42,746 bases of DNA from Bacteroidaceae bacterium (GTDB taxonomy: Bacteria > Bacteroidota > Bacteroidia > Bacteroidales > Bacteroidaceae), in assembly GCA_024398515.1 (NCBI GenBank), contig JAKSIZ010000019.1, positions 1-42,746 on the forward strand, given 5' to 3'. A program made the position numbers and the translations under genes. The notes below the pieces were generated by a model. That model saw nothing but the letters and a program-made list of their open reading frames with translations, searched no databases and had not been told where the DNA came from. Below are positions 7,093 to 15,111 of this stretch, piece by piece. Position 1 is the stretch's first letter; every line of letters starts with the position of its first letter.

Positions 7093-8517
7093 ATGCCATT
7101 CAATAGTTTTAATTTCTGGTTGTTGTTTCCATTCATATTTATATTATGTCTGGTAATTCCGCAAAGGTTTCATCGTCTGCAAAACGGATTTCTTCTTCTG
7201 GTCAGCTACCTGCTTTATATGAATTGGAACCCTGTGTTTGCAACTGTATTGTTAGGTGTTACCGTCATCACATATATTGGTGGCTTGTTTGTGGCGCATG
7301 GAAAGGGTAGGTTGAGCATTTGTTTTGCCGTGCTTGGGCTGTTGCCATTGTTGGCATATAAGTATTACAATTTCCTCAATGATAGTCTTACCGGTCTGCT
7401 TGAGCTTATGGGCTTGCACTTTTCACTGCCAGGATTGAACTGGGCGATACCTGTCGGCATCTCGTTCTTTACGTTTCAGGCGGTGGGCTATGTGCTCGAC
7501 GTGTATCATGGGCGTTGTTCTTCGGAGAAGAACTTCCTCGACTATGCCCTGTTTGTAAGCTTCTTCCCACAGGTGACGTCGGGTCCTATCAGTACGGCAA
7601 GCGAACTTATGCCGCAGATAAAGGGCAAACGATGCATTGAATACAGCACCGTAGTACAAGGATTGAAGTGGTTGCTTTGGGGTATGTTCATTAAGATGGT
7701 CATTGCTGATAGGCTTGGAATGTTTGTTGACCTCGCTTATGAGAACTACGAACACTATAGCGGAATGATATGCCTTGCCGCAAGCATAGGCTATACGATA
7801 CAGATATATTGCGACTTTGCAGGCTATTCGCTCATGGCAATAGGCATAGCAAGCACGTTGGGCTTTAAGCTGATCAACAACTTTGAGCGTCCTTACTTTG
7901 CTGCATCAGTAACTGAGTTCTGGCGACGTTGGCACATCTCGCTCACTCGTTGGCTCACTACTCATGTCTATATATCACTTGGCGGAAACCGTTGCAGCCG
8001 TATAAGGCAGTACTGGAACATAATGGTTACGTTCCTTGTAAGCGGTTTGTGGCATGGCGCCAACTGGACTTTTGTCGTGTGGGGAGCCATTCACGGACTG
8101 CTGCAGATAATAGAAAAAGCACTTTTCGGCGAAAGGATTAAGGCAGAAATAAAGTGCACAGGCAGGAAATTGACCATGATGCGAGGCGTAAGGATATGTA
8201 TTACGTTCCTTTTGGTAAACTTTGCGTGGGTGTTTTTCCGCATGCCAACCCTTGCCGATGCATGTAATATTATCGGTAGAATACTTACAATGCCATCCAC
8301 TTCTGCGCCAATTCCACTGAATGCTATTTCGGTAATAGCGTTGGGAGTAGCGTTGCCAGTGATGGTGCTACGCGAGTTGCGTGAGGAGTTCTTTGCGCAG
8401 AAGATAGCCATATTGAACCGCCCTTTGGTGAAATGGGTGTTCTATGTGTTCCTGTTTTGCTTCCTGTTGACCATGGGAGTGCTCGATGGTGGACAGTTTA
8501 TCCATGTTAGTTTCTAA
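7093..8517 (+). CDS. MBOAT family O-acyltransferase (AlgI/DltB-like)
   Basis: The 474-aa protein is a multi-span membrane protein. The MBOAT signature region carries FWRRWHISLTRWLTTHVYI and the invariant catalytic His321 in GLWHGANWTFVVWG. Length and topology fit AlgI/PatA/DltB-type enzymes. These move an acetyl group, probably from acetyl-CoA, across the inner membrane to a periplasmic partner, here most likely the SGNH-like protein upstream. Together they should O-acetylate a cell-surface polysaccharide or peptidoglycan. The start at 7093 follows an AT-rich gap of 94 nt. No glycan biosynthesis genes are adjacent, so the target is unknown. Confidence 0.9.
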   Translation: MPFNSFNFWLLFPFIFILCLVIPQRFHRLQNGFLLLVSYLLYMNWNPVFATVLLGVTVITYIGGLFVAHGKGRLSICFAVLGLLPLLAYKYYNFLNDSLTGLLELMGLHFSLPGLNWAIPVGISFFTFQAVGYVLDVYHGRCSSEKNFLDYALFVSFFPQVTSGPISTASELMPQIKGKRCIEYSTVVQGLKWLLWGMFIKMVIADRLGMFVDLAYENYEHYSGMICLAASIGYTIQIYCDFAGYSLMAIGIASTLGFKLINNFERPYFAASVTEFWRRWHISLTRWLTTHVYISLGGNRCSRIRQYWNIMVTFLVSGLWHGANWTFVVWGAIHGLLQIIEKALFGERIKAEIKCTGRKLTMMRGVRICITFLLVNFAWVFFRMPTLADACNIIGRILTMPSTSAPIPLNAISVIALGVALPVMVLRELREEFFAQKIAILNRPLVKWVFYVFLFCFLLTMGVLDGGQFIHVSF

Positions 8518-8574
8518 TTCACTTTTGCATATCCACAAAACGTTAAGAGGTTGAAAGATGTAGTGTAGATATAA

Positions 8575-8605
8575 TCTCACAACCTCACAACCTCACAACC
8601 GTAAA
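8575..8605. repeat. Short cctcacaac tandem repeat in a convergent gap
   Basis: About three copies of the 10-nt unit ctcacaacct lie between two converging genes (MBOAT and the DUF3127 gene). Related AACC-rich strings occur at 30129-30178 and 37942-38030. No hairpin or function is evident. Confidence 0.5.
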
Positions 8606-8637
8606 ACTTTTGACTTTAGACCTTTGACTTTTTGACC

Positions 8638-9051
8638 TTAGAACGGCAGGTCGTCAACGCTGCTTTCGGCAGGAATGTCGGTAGCTGCTGGGAAAGGAGC
8701 GTCGTTGGCTGGTGCGGCAGCTTGTGTTGGTGCAGCGGCTGCTACTGGTGCGGCAGCGTTAGCTTGTGCTGCAACGTCGCTGACACGATCAACCTTCCAT
8801 GCACGGATATCGTTGAACCAGCGGCCTTGCCACTCGTGGGCATCAATGTCGAATGATACTGTCAGCTCCTCGCCAACCTGTATGTTCATGGCGTTAAGAC
8901 GGTCGGAACCAAATACTGTAAACACGCACTTCCTTGGGTATTGGTCGTGGGTTTCGATTACAAACTCCTGGGATTTCCACTCCGTACCGGTGGATTTAGA
9001 AACGCCTCCCCTTTCGGGCAGGGCAAAGATGATTTTACCTGTTATTTCCAT
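8638..9051 (-). CDS. DUF3127 OB-fold-like protein with SSB-like acidic tip
   Basis: The start at 9051 gives the family's usual beginning MEITGKIIFALPERGG. Residues 1-90 match DUF3127: EWKSQEFVIETHDQYP, then VGEELTVSFDIDAHEW and GRWFNDIRAWKV. A linker rich in Ala and Pro follows, and the last residues are SSVDDLPF. The domain is thought to be an OB-fold nucleic-acid-binding module. The acidic Asp-Asp-Leu-Pro-Phe end mimics the tip of single-strand binding protein, which recruits partner enzymes. A role in single-strand DNA handling is therefore plausible, and the divergent neighbour dnaN fits, but this is inference. The protein is 137 aa. An upstream in-frame ATG at 9114 would add 21 non-conserved residues. 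Confidence 0.8.
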   Translation of the reverse strand: MEITGKIIFALPERGGVSKSTGTEWKSQEFVIETHDQYPRKCVFTVFGSDRLNAMNIQVGEELTVSFDIDAHEWQGRWFNDIRAWKVDRVSDVAAQANAAAPVAAAAPTQAAAPANDAPFPAATDIPAESSVDDLPF

Positions 9052-9120
9052 AGACTTGTAGAAAATTTTTGCGAAATTACAAAAAACATTCCAATAAAAG
9101 AGTATTTTTGACAACTTTTA

Positions 9121-9152
9121 TTTGTTTATCCTATATTTTTTCTTTAATTTTG
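9121..9152 (+). promoter_or_regulatory. Promoter of the dnaN operon
   Basis: TTTG at 9121-9124, a 20-nt spacer and TAATTTTG at 9145-9152 fit the Bacteroidota consensus. The dnaN start lies 44 nt further on. The five genes up to 15111 follow without another clear promoter. Confidence 0.65.
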
Positions 9153-9196
9153 TGCCAGATTATATAAAGGAATAAACAAGCATAAAATTAAAAGAC

Positions 9197-10318
9197 ATGA
9201 ATTTTACCGTATCAAGTACTACTTTGAGTAGTTGCCTACAGGCTTTATCACGCGTTTTGAACAGTAAGAGTGCGCTGCCTATCCTGGACTCTTTCCTCTT
9301 TGATGTAGCCGACAACAAGTTGACAATCACTGCAAGCGATGGCGAGAACGTCATCACTACAAGCGTTGACCTGATTGACTCAAACGAGTCGTTCAGCTTC
9401 TGCCTGTACAGCAAGACCATCATCGATGCCGTGAAGGAGTTTGCAGAAGAACCACTGTCGTTTGACATTAACACTATGGAAATGTCGGCTACGATAAAGT
9501 ATCACAACGGACAAAACCGTATTCCTGTGCAGGCTGCCGATGCGTATCCACGCATTCAGATGAATGATGGGCCGATGACAGAAATCAAGGTTGCAGCAAA
9601 CTCTCTCGAAAAGGCTATCACCCGTTCGCTCTTTGCAACAACCCAAGACGAACTCCGCCCAGTGATGAATGGTCTGTATTTCGACCTTAAAAGTGACAGC
9701 CTCACTATCGTGGCAAGCGACGGACACAAACTCGTGCGCAACGAGAACCGCGAAGTTAAGGGCAATGAACCAGCATCGTTCATCCTGCCAAAGAAGCCTT
9801 CAACGCTGTTGAAGTCGCTCCTTCCAAAGGATGGTGACGTCTCAATCAAGTTTAATGCTGCAACGGCAGTGCTTGAATTTGGCACTACAAAGCTCACTTG
9901 CCGCCTTATCGAAGGTCGCTATCCTAACTACAACTCGGTGATTCCGCAGAACAATCCTAACGAACTCACTATCGACCGTCAGGCATTGCTCGGAGCATTG
10001 AGGCGTGTGCTCGTGTTCGCATCGCAGAGCAGCTACCTGATCTGCTTCCGCTTGGAGAACAACAAGCTGACACTTTCGTCAGAGGATATAGACTTCTCAA
10101 AGAGCGCAAACGAGGAACTCACTTGCGAATACTTCGGACAGCAGATGAGCATTGGCTTCAAGGGAACGACACTCATCGAAGTGCTGAACAATATCGACTC
10201 GCAGGAAGTAGTGTTCAAGTTGGCAGATCCAAGCCGTGCAGGTGTTGTGGTGCCAGCTACACAAAACGAGAACGAAGACCTTCTCATGCTCTTCATGCCA
10301 ATGATGCTTAATGATTAA
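9197..10318 (+). CDS. dnaN: DNA polymerase III beta subunit (sliding clamp)
   Basis: The 373-aa protein has the full length and three-domain pattern of the bacterial sliding clamp. Typical segments are the N-terminal LSSCLQALSRVLNSKSALPILDSF (abridged here), FATTQDELRPVMNGLYFD in the middle domain, LEFGTTKLTCRLIEGRYPNY, and the C-terminal end, where the usual (M/L)PM(R/M) appears as FMPMMLND. Two copies form a ring that holds DNA polymerase III (dnaE lies elsewhere in this window) on DNA. It leads a tight operon with a DnaQ-like exonuclease 3 nt downstream, then porD, recN and a protease-like protein. Start codon and end are unambiguous. Confidence 0.97.
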   Translation: MNFTVSSTTLSSCLQALSRVLNSKSALPILDSFLFDVADNKLTITASDGENVITTSVDLIDSNESFSFCLYSKTIIDAVKEFAEEPLSFDINTMEMSATIKYHNGQNRIPVQAADAYPRIQMNDGPMTEIKVAANSLEKAITRSLFATTQDELRPVMNGLYFDLKSDSLTIVASDGHKLVRNENREVKGNEPASFILPKKPSTLLKSLLPKDGDVSIKFNAATAVLEFGTTKLTCRLIEGRYPNYNSVIPQNNPNELTIDRQALLGALRRVLVFASQSSYLICFRLENNKLTLSSEDIDFSKSANEELTCEYFGQQMSIGFKGTTLIEVLNNIDSQEVVFKLADPSRAGVVVPATQNENEDLLMLFMPMMLND

Positions 10319-10321
10319 GCT

Positions 10322-11092
10322 ATGAAACTGAATCTTACAAAACCGATTATATTCTTCGACCTCGAAACTACAGGCATCGACACGGTGAAGGACCGTATTG
10401 TCGAGATGAGCTATGTGAAGGTGTTTCCGAATGGTGACGAGGTATCGAAGCACTTCCGCGTAAACCCAGAGATGCACATCCCTGAGCAAGCATCGGCAGT
10501 TCATGGTATCTATGACGCTGACGTAAAAGACTGCAAGACGTTCAAGGAGATGGCTCCGGAAATCATTCAGGACTTTGAAGGTTGCGACTTGGCAGGATTT
10601 AATTCCAACCATTTCGACATTCCTATGCTCGTGGAAGAAATGCTGCGCGTAGGTGCAAATTTCAAAACCCAAGGTAGGCGGTTCGTTGACGTGCAGAACA
10701 TATACCATAAGTTGGAACGCCGTACGCTCATTGCTGCATACAAGTTCTATTGCGATAAAGACCTCGAAGACGCACACTCGGCATTGGCTGATACGATGGC
10801 GACATACGAGGTGCTGAAGGCACAACTCGACCATTACCCTGACGAACTGCAAAACGACATAGATTTCCTTGCCGAATATTCGCGCAAGACCAACAATCTC
10901 GACTTTGCCGGACGCATAACTTACGACGAAAACAAGATTCCTGTATTCAACTTTGGCAAGTACAAGGGCGTTTCTGTCGAGATGGCATTGCGTCGTGACC
11001 CAGGGTATTACTCATGGATTATGAATGGTGACTTTGCACGTAATACCAAAGACGTGCTGACGAAATTAAGACTACAATACATAGGCAGATGA
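10322..11092 (+). CDS. DnaQ-like 3'-5' exonuclease (DEDDh family)
   Basis: The 256-aa protein has all three exonuclease motifs. Exo I is FFDLETTGID (Asp13, Glu15), Exo II is AGFNSNHFDIPML, and Exo III is HSALADTMATYEVL with the His-x4-Asp pair of the DEDDh type. It resembles the epsilon proofreading subunit of DNA polymerase III. A C-terminal extension with FNFGKYKGVSVEMAL and YYSWIM is a small module found on many Bacteroidota members of this family. The gene begins 3 nt after dnaN and overlaps the next gene by 4 nt (ATGA), so it is translated from the same mRNA. Whether it is the true replicative proofreader or a repair exonuclease cannot be settled here. Confidence 0.9.
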   Translation: MKLNLTKPIIFFDLETTGIDTVKDRIVEMSYVKVFPNGDEVSKHFRVNPEMHIPEQASAVHGIYDADVKDCKTFKEMAPEIIQDFEGCDLAGFNSNHFDIPMLVEEMLRVGANFKTQGRRFVDVQNIYHKLERRTLIAAYKFYCDKDLEDAHSALADTMATYEVLKAQLDHYPDELQNDIDFLAEYSRKTNNLDFAGRITYDENKIPVFNFGKYKGVSVEMALRRDPGYYSWIMNGDFARNTKDVLTKLRLQYIGR

Positions 11093-12024
11093 ATTTTTGC
11101 TTGACATTCCGACGCATCGTGTTTATGTGCTTATCGTGTATCCTCGGTTATACGATAGGCACTGAACGTATGTATGCTCAGGAACTTGAGGCAAAGATAA
11201 ACATCAATTCTTCGCAGATACAAGGCACAGACAAGAGCGTGTTCGAGAACTTGCAGGAGACATTGGAAAAGTTTGTCAATGAACGACAATGGACATCGCT
11301 TCAGTTCCAGAGAAACGAGCGGATACAATGCAGCTTTAACATTACTGTCACGAAATATAATCGCGACGAGAACATGTTTTCCTGCACTGCAATGATTCAG
11401 GCAAACCGCCCAGTGTGGAATTCGGCATACACTACCACGATATACAATAACAAAGATGCAAACTTCGATTTTGAGTTTGCGCAGTTCGACCAGTTGAACT
11501 TTGCCGAAGAAACTATTGACAATCAACTTACGGCCCTAATTGCTTATTACGCGTTTCTTATCATCGGCATCGACCTTGATACGTTCTCTCCGTTTGGGGG
11601 CGAAGACGTGTTACTGAGGTGTATGAACCTCGTGAACAATTGCCAGTCGCTTGGATTTAAGGGATGGAAATCGTTTGAGGATGACAGAAACCGCTTTGCT
11701 TTCATCAACGACTACCTTGACGAACAGATGAAACCATTCCGCCAGATGCAGTATGATTACTATCGCAAGGGACTCGACGAGATGGCAACAAACGTGGAAC
11801 GTGGACGCACAAATGTGACAACGACCATTGAGGAAAACTTGAAGGTTTGCCATGAGAACAAGCCTCTTAGCATGTTGCCGCAGATTTGGACAGACTACAA
11901 GAAAGATGAGTTGATAAACATATACAAGGGAAAAGGCACACAGAAAGAAAAGGAATCGGTCTATGATATTGTCTTCAACATTAACCCTTCGCAAAATAAT
12001 ACCTGGTCGCAGCTGAAGCAATAA
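11089..12024 (+). CDS. porD: Type IX secretion system protein PorD (DUF4835)
   Basis: The 311-aa protein has a signal peptide ending near YAQE (residue 28) and the DUF4835 opening, LEAKININSSQIQGTDKSVFENLQ (abridged), a hallmark of PorD. The rest has FADFEFAQFDQLNF-like aromatic strands and the YAFLIIGIDLDTFSPFGG segment that is highly conserved in the family. PorD is linked to T9SS function in Bacteroidota, though its exact task is poorly known. In many relatives it sits between the dnaN/dnaQ genes and recN, as here. A coaBC gene that often lies in the same run is absent. The gene overlaps its upstream neighbour by ATGA and recN by one base. Confidence 0.85.
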   Translation: MNFCLTFRRIVFMCLSCILGYTIGTERMYAQELEAKININSSQIQGTDKSVFENLQETLEKFVNERQWTSLQFQRNERIQCSFNITVTKYNRDENMFSCTAMIQANRPVWNSAYTTTIYNNKDANFDFEFAQFDQLNFAEETIDNQLTALIAYYAFLIIGIDLDTFSPFGGEDVLLRCMNLVNNCQSLGFKGWKSFEDDRNRFAFINDYLDEQMKPFRQMQYDYYRKGLDEMATNVERGRTNVTTTIEENLKVCHENKPLSMLPQIWTDYKKDELINIYKGKGTQKEKESVYDIVFNINPSQNNTWSQLKQ

Positions 12025-13751
12025 TGTTAAAGCATCTATATATAAAGAACTATACGCTCATTGATACTCTCGACATTGATTTCCAGTCGGGATTTTCTGT
12101 CATTACGGGTGAGACTGGAGCTGGAAAGAGCATCATTCTCGGTGCTGTTGGTTTGCTCCTTGGCCAAAGGGCAGAAAGCAAATCGATAAAGGATGAAAGT
12201 GCAAAATGTATAGTCGAAGCCCACTTCTCTTTCGATGAAGATAATGCTGCAATTAAAGCATTGTTTGACGAAAACGAAATAGAATTCGACAGCGACGATT
12301 GTATCATACGCCGTGAGTTGATGGCTTCGGGCAAGAGTCGGGCTTTCATCAACGATACCCCAGCACCACTTTCGTTGCTAAAGGAGATTGGCGACAAGCT
12401 TATGGACATCCATTCGCAGCACAAGAACCTTTTGCTCGGAAACGAGGACTTCCAACTTAACGTCGTTGACATCATTGCCGGAAACGAAACACTTCGCTCC
12501 GACTACACCTTATTATATAATAGGTATAAGGAATCAGAGAAAACTCTTGGGCGCATACGTCAGCAACTTGATGCGTCAAAGGCAAACGAGGATTTCATCC
12601 GATATCAGTGCGAAGAACTCTCAAAAGCCAATCTCGAAACAGGAGAACTGGATGCACTGAAGGAAGAATCATACGCAATTTCACATGCAGAGGACATAAA
12701 GTCCGCCCTCTACAATGCCGACGAGACTTTCAATGGCGACAACATTAGTCTCTTGGGCAATCTGAAATCTGCACTTGGCAGCATGGAAAGCATCGTTGAA
12801 GTGTTCCCAAAGAGCAAGGAGATAGCAGAGCGATTGCAGTCATCGTACATAGAATTACAAGACATCAGCCGCGATGTTTCTTCACTACTTGAAGAAGTGG
12901 ATTTCGATCCAATGCGGATGGGGTACATCAACGACAGGCTAAACCTGCTCAATACTCTGCTGAAAAAATACAAGGTGGAAAGCGACGAAGAACTTATTGC
13001 CAAGCGTGACGAACTTGCAATAAACCTTTCGCAAATAGAAAATAGTGACGAAGAACTACGCCAGGCAGAAAAAAATGTCACAGAAAAACTTGGCGTATTA
13101 ATGGAAAAAGCCGCTGAGTTGACCAGTTCACGTACAGAAGCTGCACGTAAGGTCGAGGCGGAAATGCAGAGAAGACTCATTCCTTTAGGCATCCCAAACA
13201 TACGTTTTGATGTGCATATAGAGGAAAAAGAACCTTCAGCAGATGGTACGGACAGAGTCGTCTTTTATTTCAGTGCAAATAAGAACGCTCAGCCACAACC
13301 TGTTGCTCAGATTGCTTCAGGTGGAGAAATAGCGCGTGTCATGCTTTCCCTGAAGGCAATGATAAGTGGTGCAACGCAGTTGCCAACCATTATCTTTGAT
13401 GAAATCGACACAGGTGTAAGCGGCAAGATAGCAGAGAAAATGGCTGAGATGATGGCTGAGATCGCTCATGGCGCTTCGCAAAGCGAAGAAATTTGTAAAA
13501 ATGGTTCTCCGTTAGCTGAAGAAAAAGGCAACGTAGGTCGTCAGGTTATAAGCATCACTCACCTTCCGCAGATTGCAGCATACGCATCAAACCATTACAA
13601 AGTATATAAGGAAGACAATGATCTCTTCTCAGAAACAAAGATGATTCAACTTTCACAAGAGCAGCGCGTAAGCGAGATAGCTGCAATGCTTTCGGGTTCA
13701 ACAATAACCGACGAAGCATTAAACAACGCAAGGGCACTGCTGAAAAAATGA
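12024..13751 (+). CDS. recN: DNA repair protein RecN, with an unusual in-frame insert
   Basis: The 575-aa protein is an SMC-like ATPase that holds broken DNA ends during double-strand break repair. Walker A is GETGAGKS (29-36), the ABC signature region is ASGGEIARVMLSLK, Walker B is PTIIFDEIDTGVSG, and the His-loop is ISITHLPQIAA. Two long coiled-coil arms lie between. Residues about 482-505, HGASQSEEICKNGSPLAEEK plus four more, form an extra segment between the helix after Walker B and the His-loop strand, where relatives have only a few residues. Its DNA holds a perfect cttcgc-aaa-gcgaag palindrome at 13474-13488. The reading frame is intact, so the protein is probably still made and active. 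The start overlaps the porD stop. Confidence 0.93.
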   Translation: MLKHLYIKNYTLIDTLDIDFQSGFSVITGETGAGKSIILGAVGLLLGQRAESKSIKDESAKCIVEAHFSFDEDNAAIKALFDENEIEFDSDDCIIRRELMASGKSRAFINDTPAPLSLLKEIGDKLMDIHSQHKNLLLGNEDFQLNVVDIIAGNETLRSDYTLLYNRYKESEKTLGRIRQQLDASKANEDFIRYQCEELSKANLETGELDALKEESYAISHAEDIKSALYNADETFNGDNISLLGNLKSALGSMESIVEVFPKSKEIAERLQSSYIELQDISRDVSSLLEEVDFDPMRMGYINDRLNLLNTLLKKYKVESDEELIAKRDELAINLSQIENSDEELRQAEKNVTEKLGVLMEKAAELTSSRTEAARKVEAEMQRRLIPLGIPNIRFDVHIEEKEPSADGTDRVVFYFSANKNAQPQPVAQIASGGEIARVMLSLKAMISGATQLPTIIFDEIDTGVSGKIAEKMAEMMAEIAHGASQSEEICKNGSPLAEEKGNVGRQVISITHLPQIAAYASNHYKVYKEDNDLFSETKMIQLSQEQRVSEIAAMLSGSTITDEALNNARALLKK

Positions 13752-13755
13752 ATAT

Positions 13756-15111
13756 ATGAAAAAAACGTTTTTATTGATTACATTCGCGTTATTGGCACTG
13801 CAAACAACGTTTGCACAGTATCCAAGTTGGGCAAAAAAAGCCAATAACAGCATATTCAAGGTTACAACATTCAGCGCAGACGGCACTGAGATTGGTTCGG
13901 CATCGGGCTTTTACATTGCCGAAAACGAGGGCATTGCTCCTTATTCCATTTTTAATAATGCAGCAAAGGCTATCGTCCTCGAAGCGTCGGGAAAGGAGTT
14001 TGAAGTGGAAAGCATGGTCGCTGCCAATGATATCTATGACATTGTCAGGTTCAAGACCGTCGGTTCAAAGCAGTCACCATTGACTGTTGCTACGGCTGCC
14101 CAGGCTGCAGAAAATGATCAAGTCTGGCTTTTCACGTATTCAAAGAAGTCTCCTTCAGGCATTCAGGGTGAAGTGGAAAAGGCTGAAACGTTTCGTGAAA
14201 ACTACTGCTATTACACTCTGAACTTCCCAGCCAAGTCAAATGAAGTCGGTTCACCAGTGTTCAACTTAAACGGTGAGGTAATCGGCTTACTGCAAATGGG
14301 TGCTGCTGATTACGACAAAAGCAACTATGCCGTAAGTGCTGCCTTTGCGCAAAGCATGACGCTAAATGCTTTTTCTATCAACGACAAGGCACTGCAATCA
14401 ATAAACATCAAGACTGCAATCCCCGACGAGGAGAATCAGGCATTCCTCTTCATGACGCTTGCAGGAACAGCATTGAAGAAAGATAAGTATCGGAATGTGG
14501 TCAATGACTTCATTGAGAAATTCCCTAAATCAGGCGACGGATACGCTGCACTCGCACGCATATATACTGATGAAGAGAACTTTGACGAGGCTCTGAAGGA
14601 GTATGAACACGCATACGAGCTCAATCCTCAGCAGGTTTACAAGAATCAGGAATCGAAGATGTTTATCAACAAAGCCCTTTGGCATTTCGGTAAGGAGCAG
14701 TACCGTGATGCTGTGATGGCGTTTAATAAGGCCGAAGAACTTGTCGTAGATACCCTCGACGATGCTTTTTATTTTACCCGAGAACAGGCAGAAGTGCGTT
14801 GCCGAATGTATCAGCAAGCACTGAACGACCTTGACTCAGCCATACATAAAACGAAGAAAAACGAGACTTACTACGCTGAAAAGGCACGTGTACACTATCT
14901 TGTAAAGCAATATGATGAGGGAATCTCTACAGCCGAAGCATGTATCGCGAAGGCACCTGACTATGATGTGGCGCATCTTCTTCTCGGACTTTGTCTCATT
15001 GGCAAGGGTGAAAAGGAGAAAGGTCTTGTTTCTCTGCGCAAGGCACAAGAGTTAGGAAACCTCCAGGCGGCTAACTTAATCGAGAAATATAGCGCTGAAA
15101 ATCAGGATTAG
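13756..15111 (+). CDS. Periplasmic trypsin-like (probably inactive) plus TPR protein
   Basis: The 451-aa protein has a signal peptide cut near TFAQ (residue 21). Residues about 25-215 look like a trypsin/HtrA fold: GSASGFYIAENEGIAPYSIF, NDIYDIVRFKT, then NEVGSPVFNLNGEVIGLL. The position where the catalytic His is expected (T-[NA]-xH-V in HtrA) reads APYSIF, and the Gly-Asn-Ser-Gly-Gly active-site loop reads NEVGSPV, so the triad seems lost. Residues about 230-445 are tetratricopeptide repeats (for example GYAALARIYTDEENFDEALK and AYELNPQQ). The protein is likely a periplasmic scaffold or adaptor rather than a protease. It starts 4 nt after recN and its stop overlaps the converging kinase gene by 4 nt. 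Confidence 0.75.
   Translation: MKKTFLLITFALLALQTTFAQYPSWAKKANNSIFKVTTFSADGTEIGSASGFYIAENEGIAPYSIFNNAAKAIVLEASGKEFEVESMVAANDIYDIVRFKTVGSKQSPLTVATAAQAAENDQVWLFTYSKKSPSGIQGEVEKAETFRENYCYYTLNFPAKSNEVGSPVFNLNGEVIGLLQMGAADYDKSNYAVSAAFAQSMTLNAFSINDKALQSINIKTAIPDEENQAFLFMTLAGTALKKDKYRNVVNDFIEKFPKSGDGYAALARIYTDEENFDEALKEYEHAYELNPQQVYKNQESKMFINKALWHFGKEQYRDAVMAFNKAEELVVDTLDDAFYFTREQAEVRCRMYQQALNDLDSAIHKTKKNETYYAEKARVHYLVKQYDEGISTAEACIAKAPDYDVAHLLLGLCLIGKGEKEKGLVSLRKAQELGNLQAANLIEKYSAENQD

Noticed and set aside
10097-10852. Long antisense open frame opposite dnaN and the exonuclease gene
   Set aside because: Both sense genes are complete and highly recognisable. The antisense frame shows no family motif and follows from codon bias.
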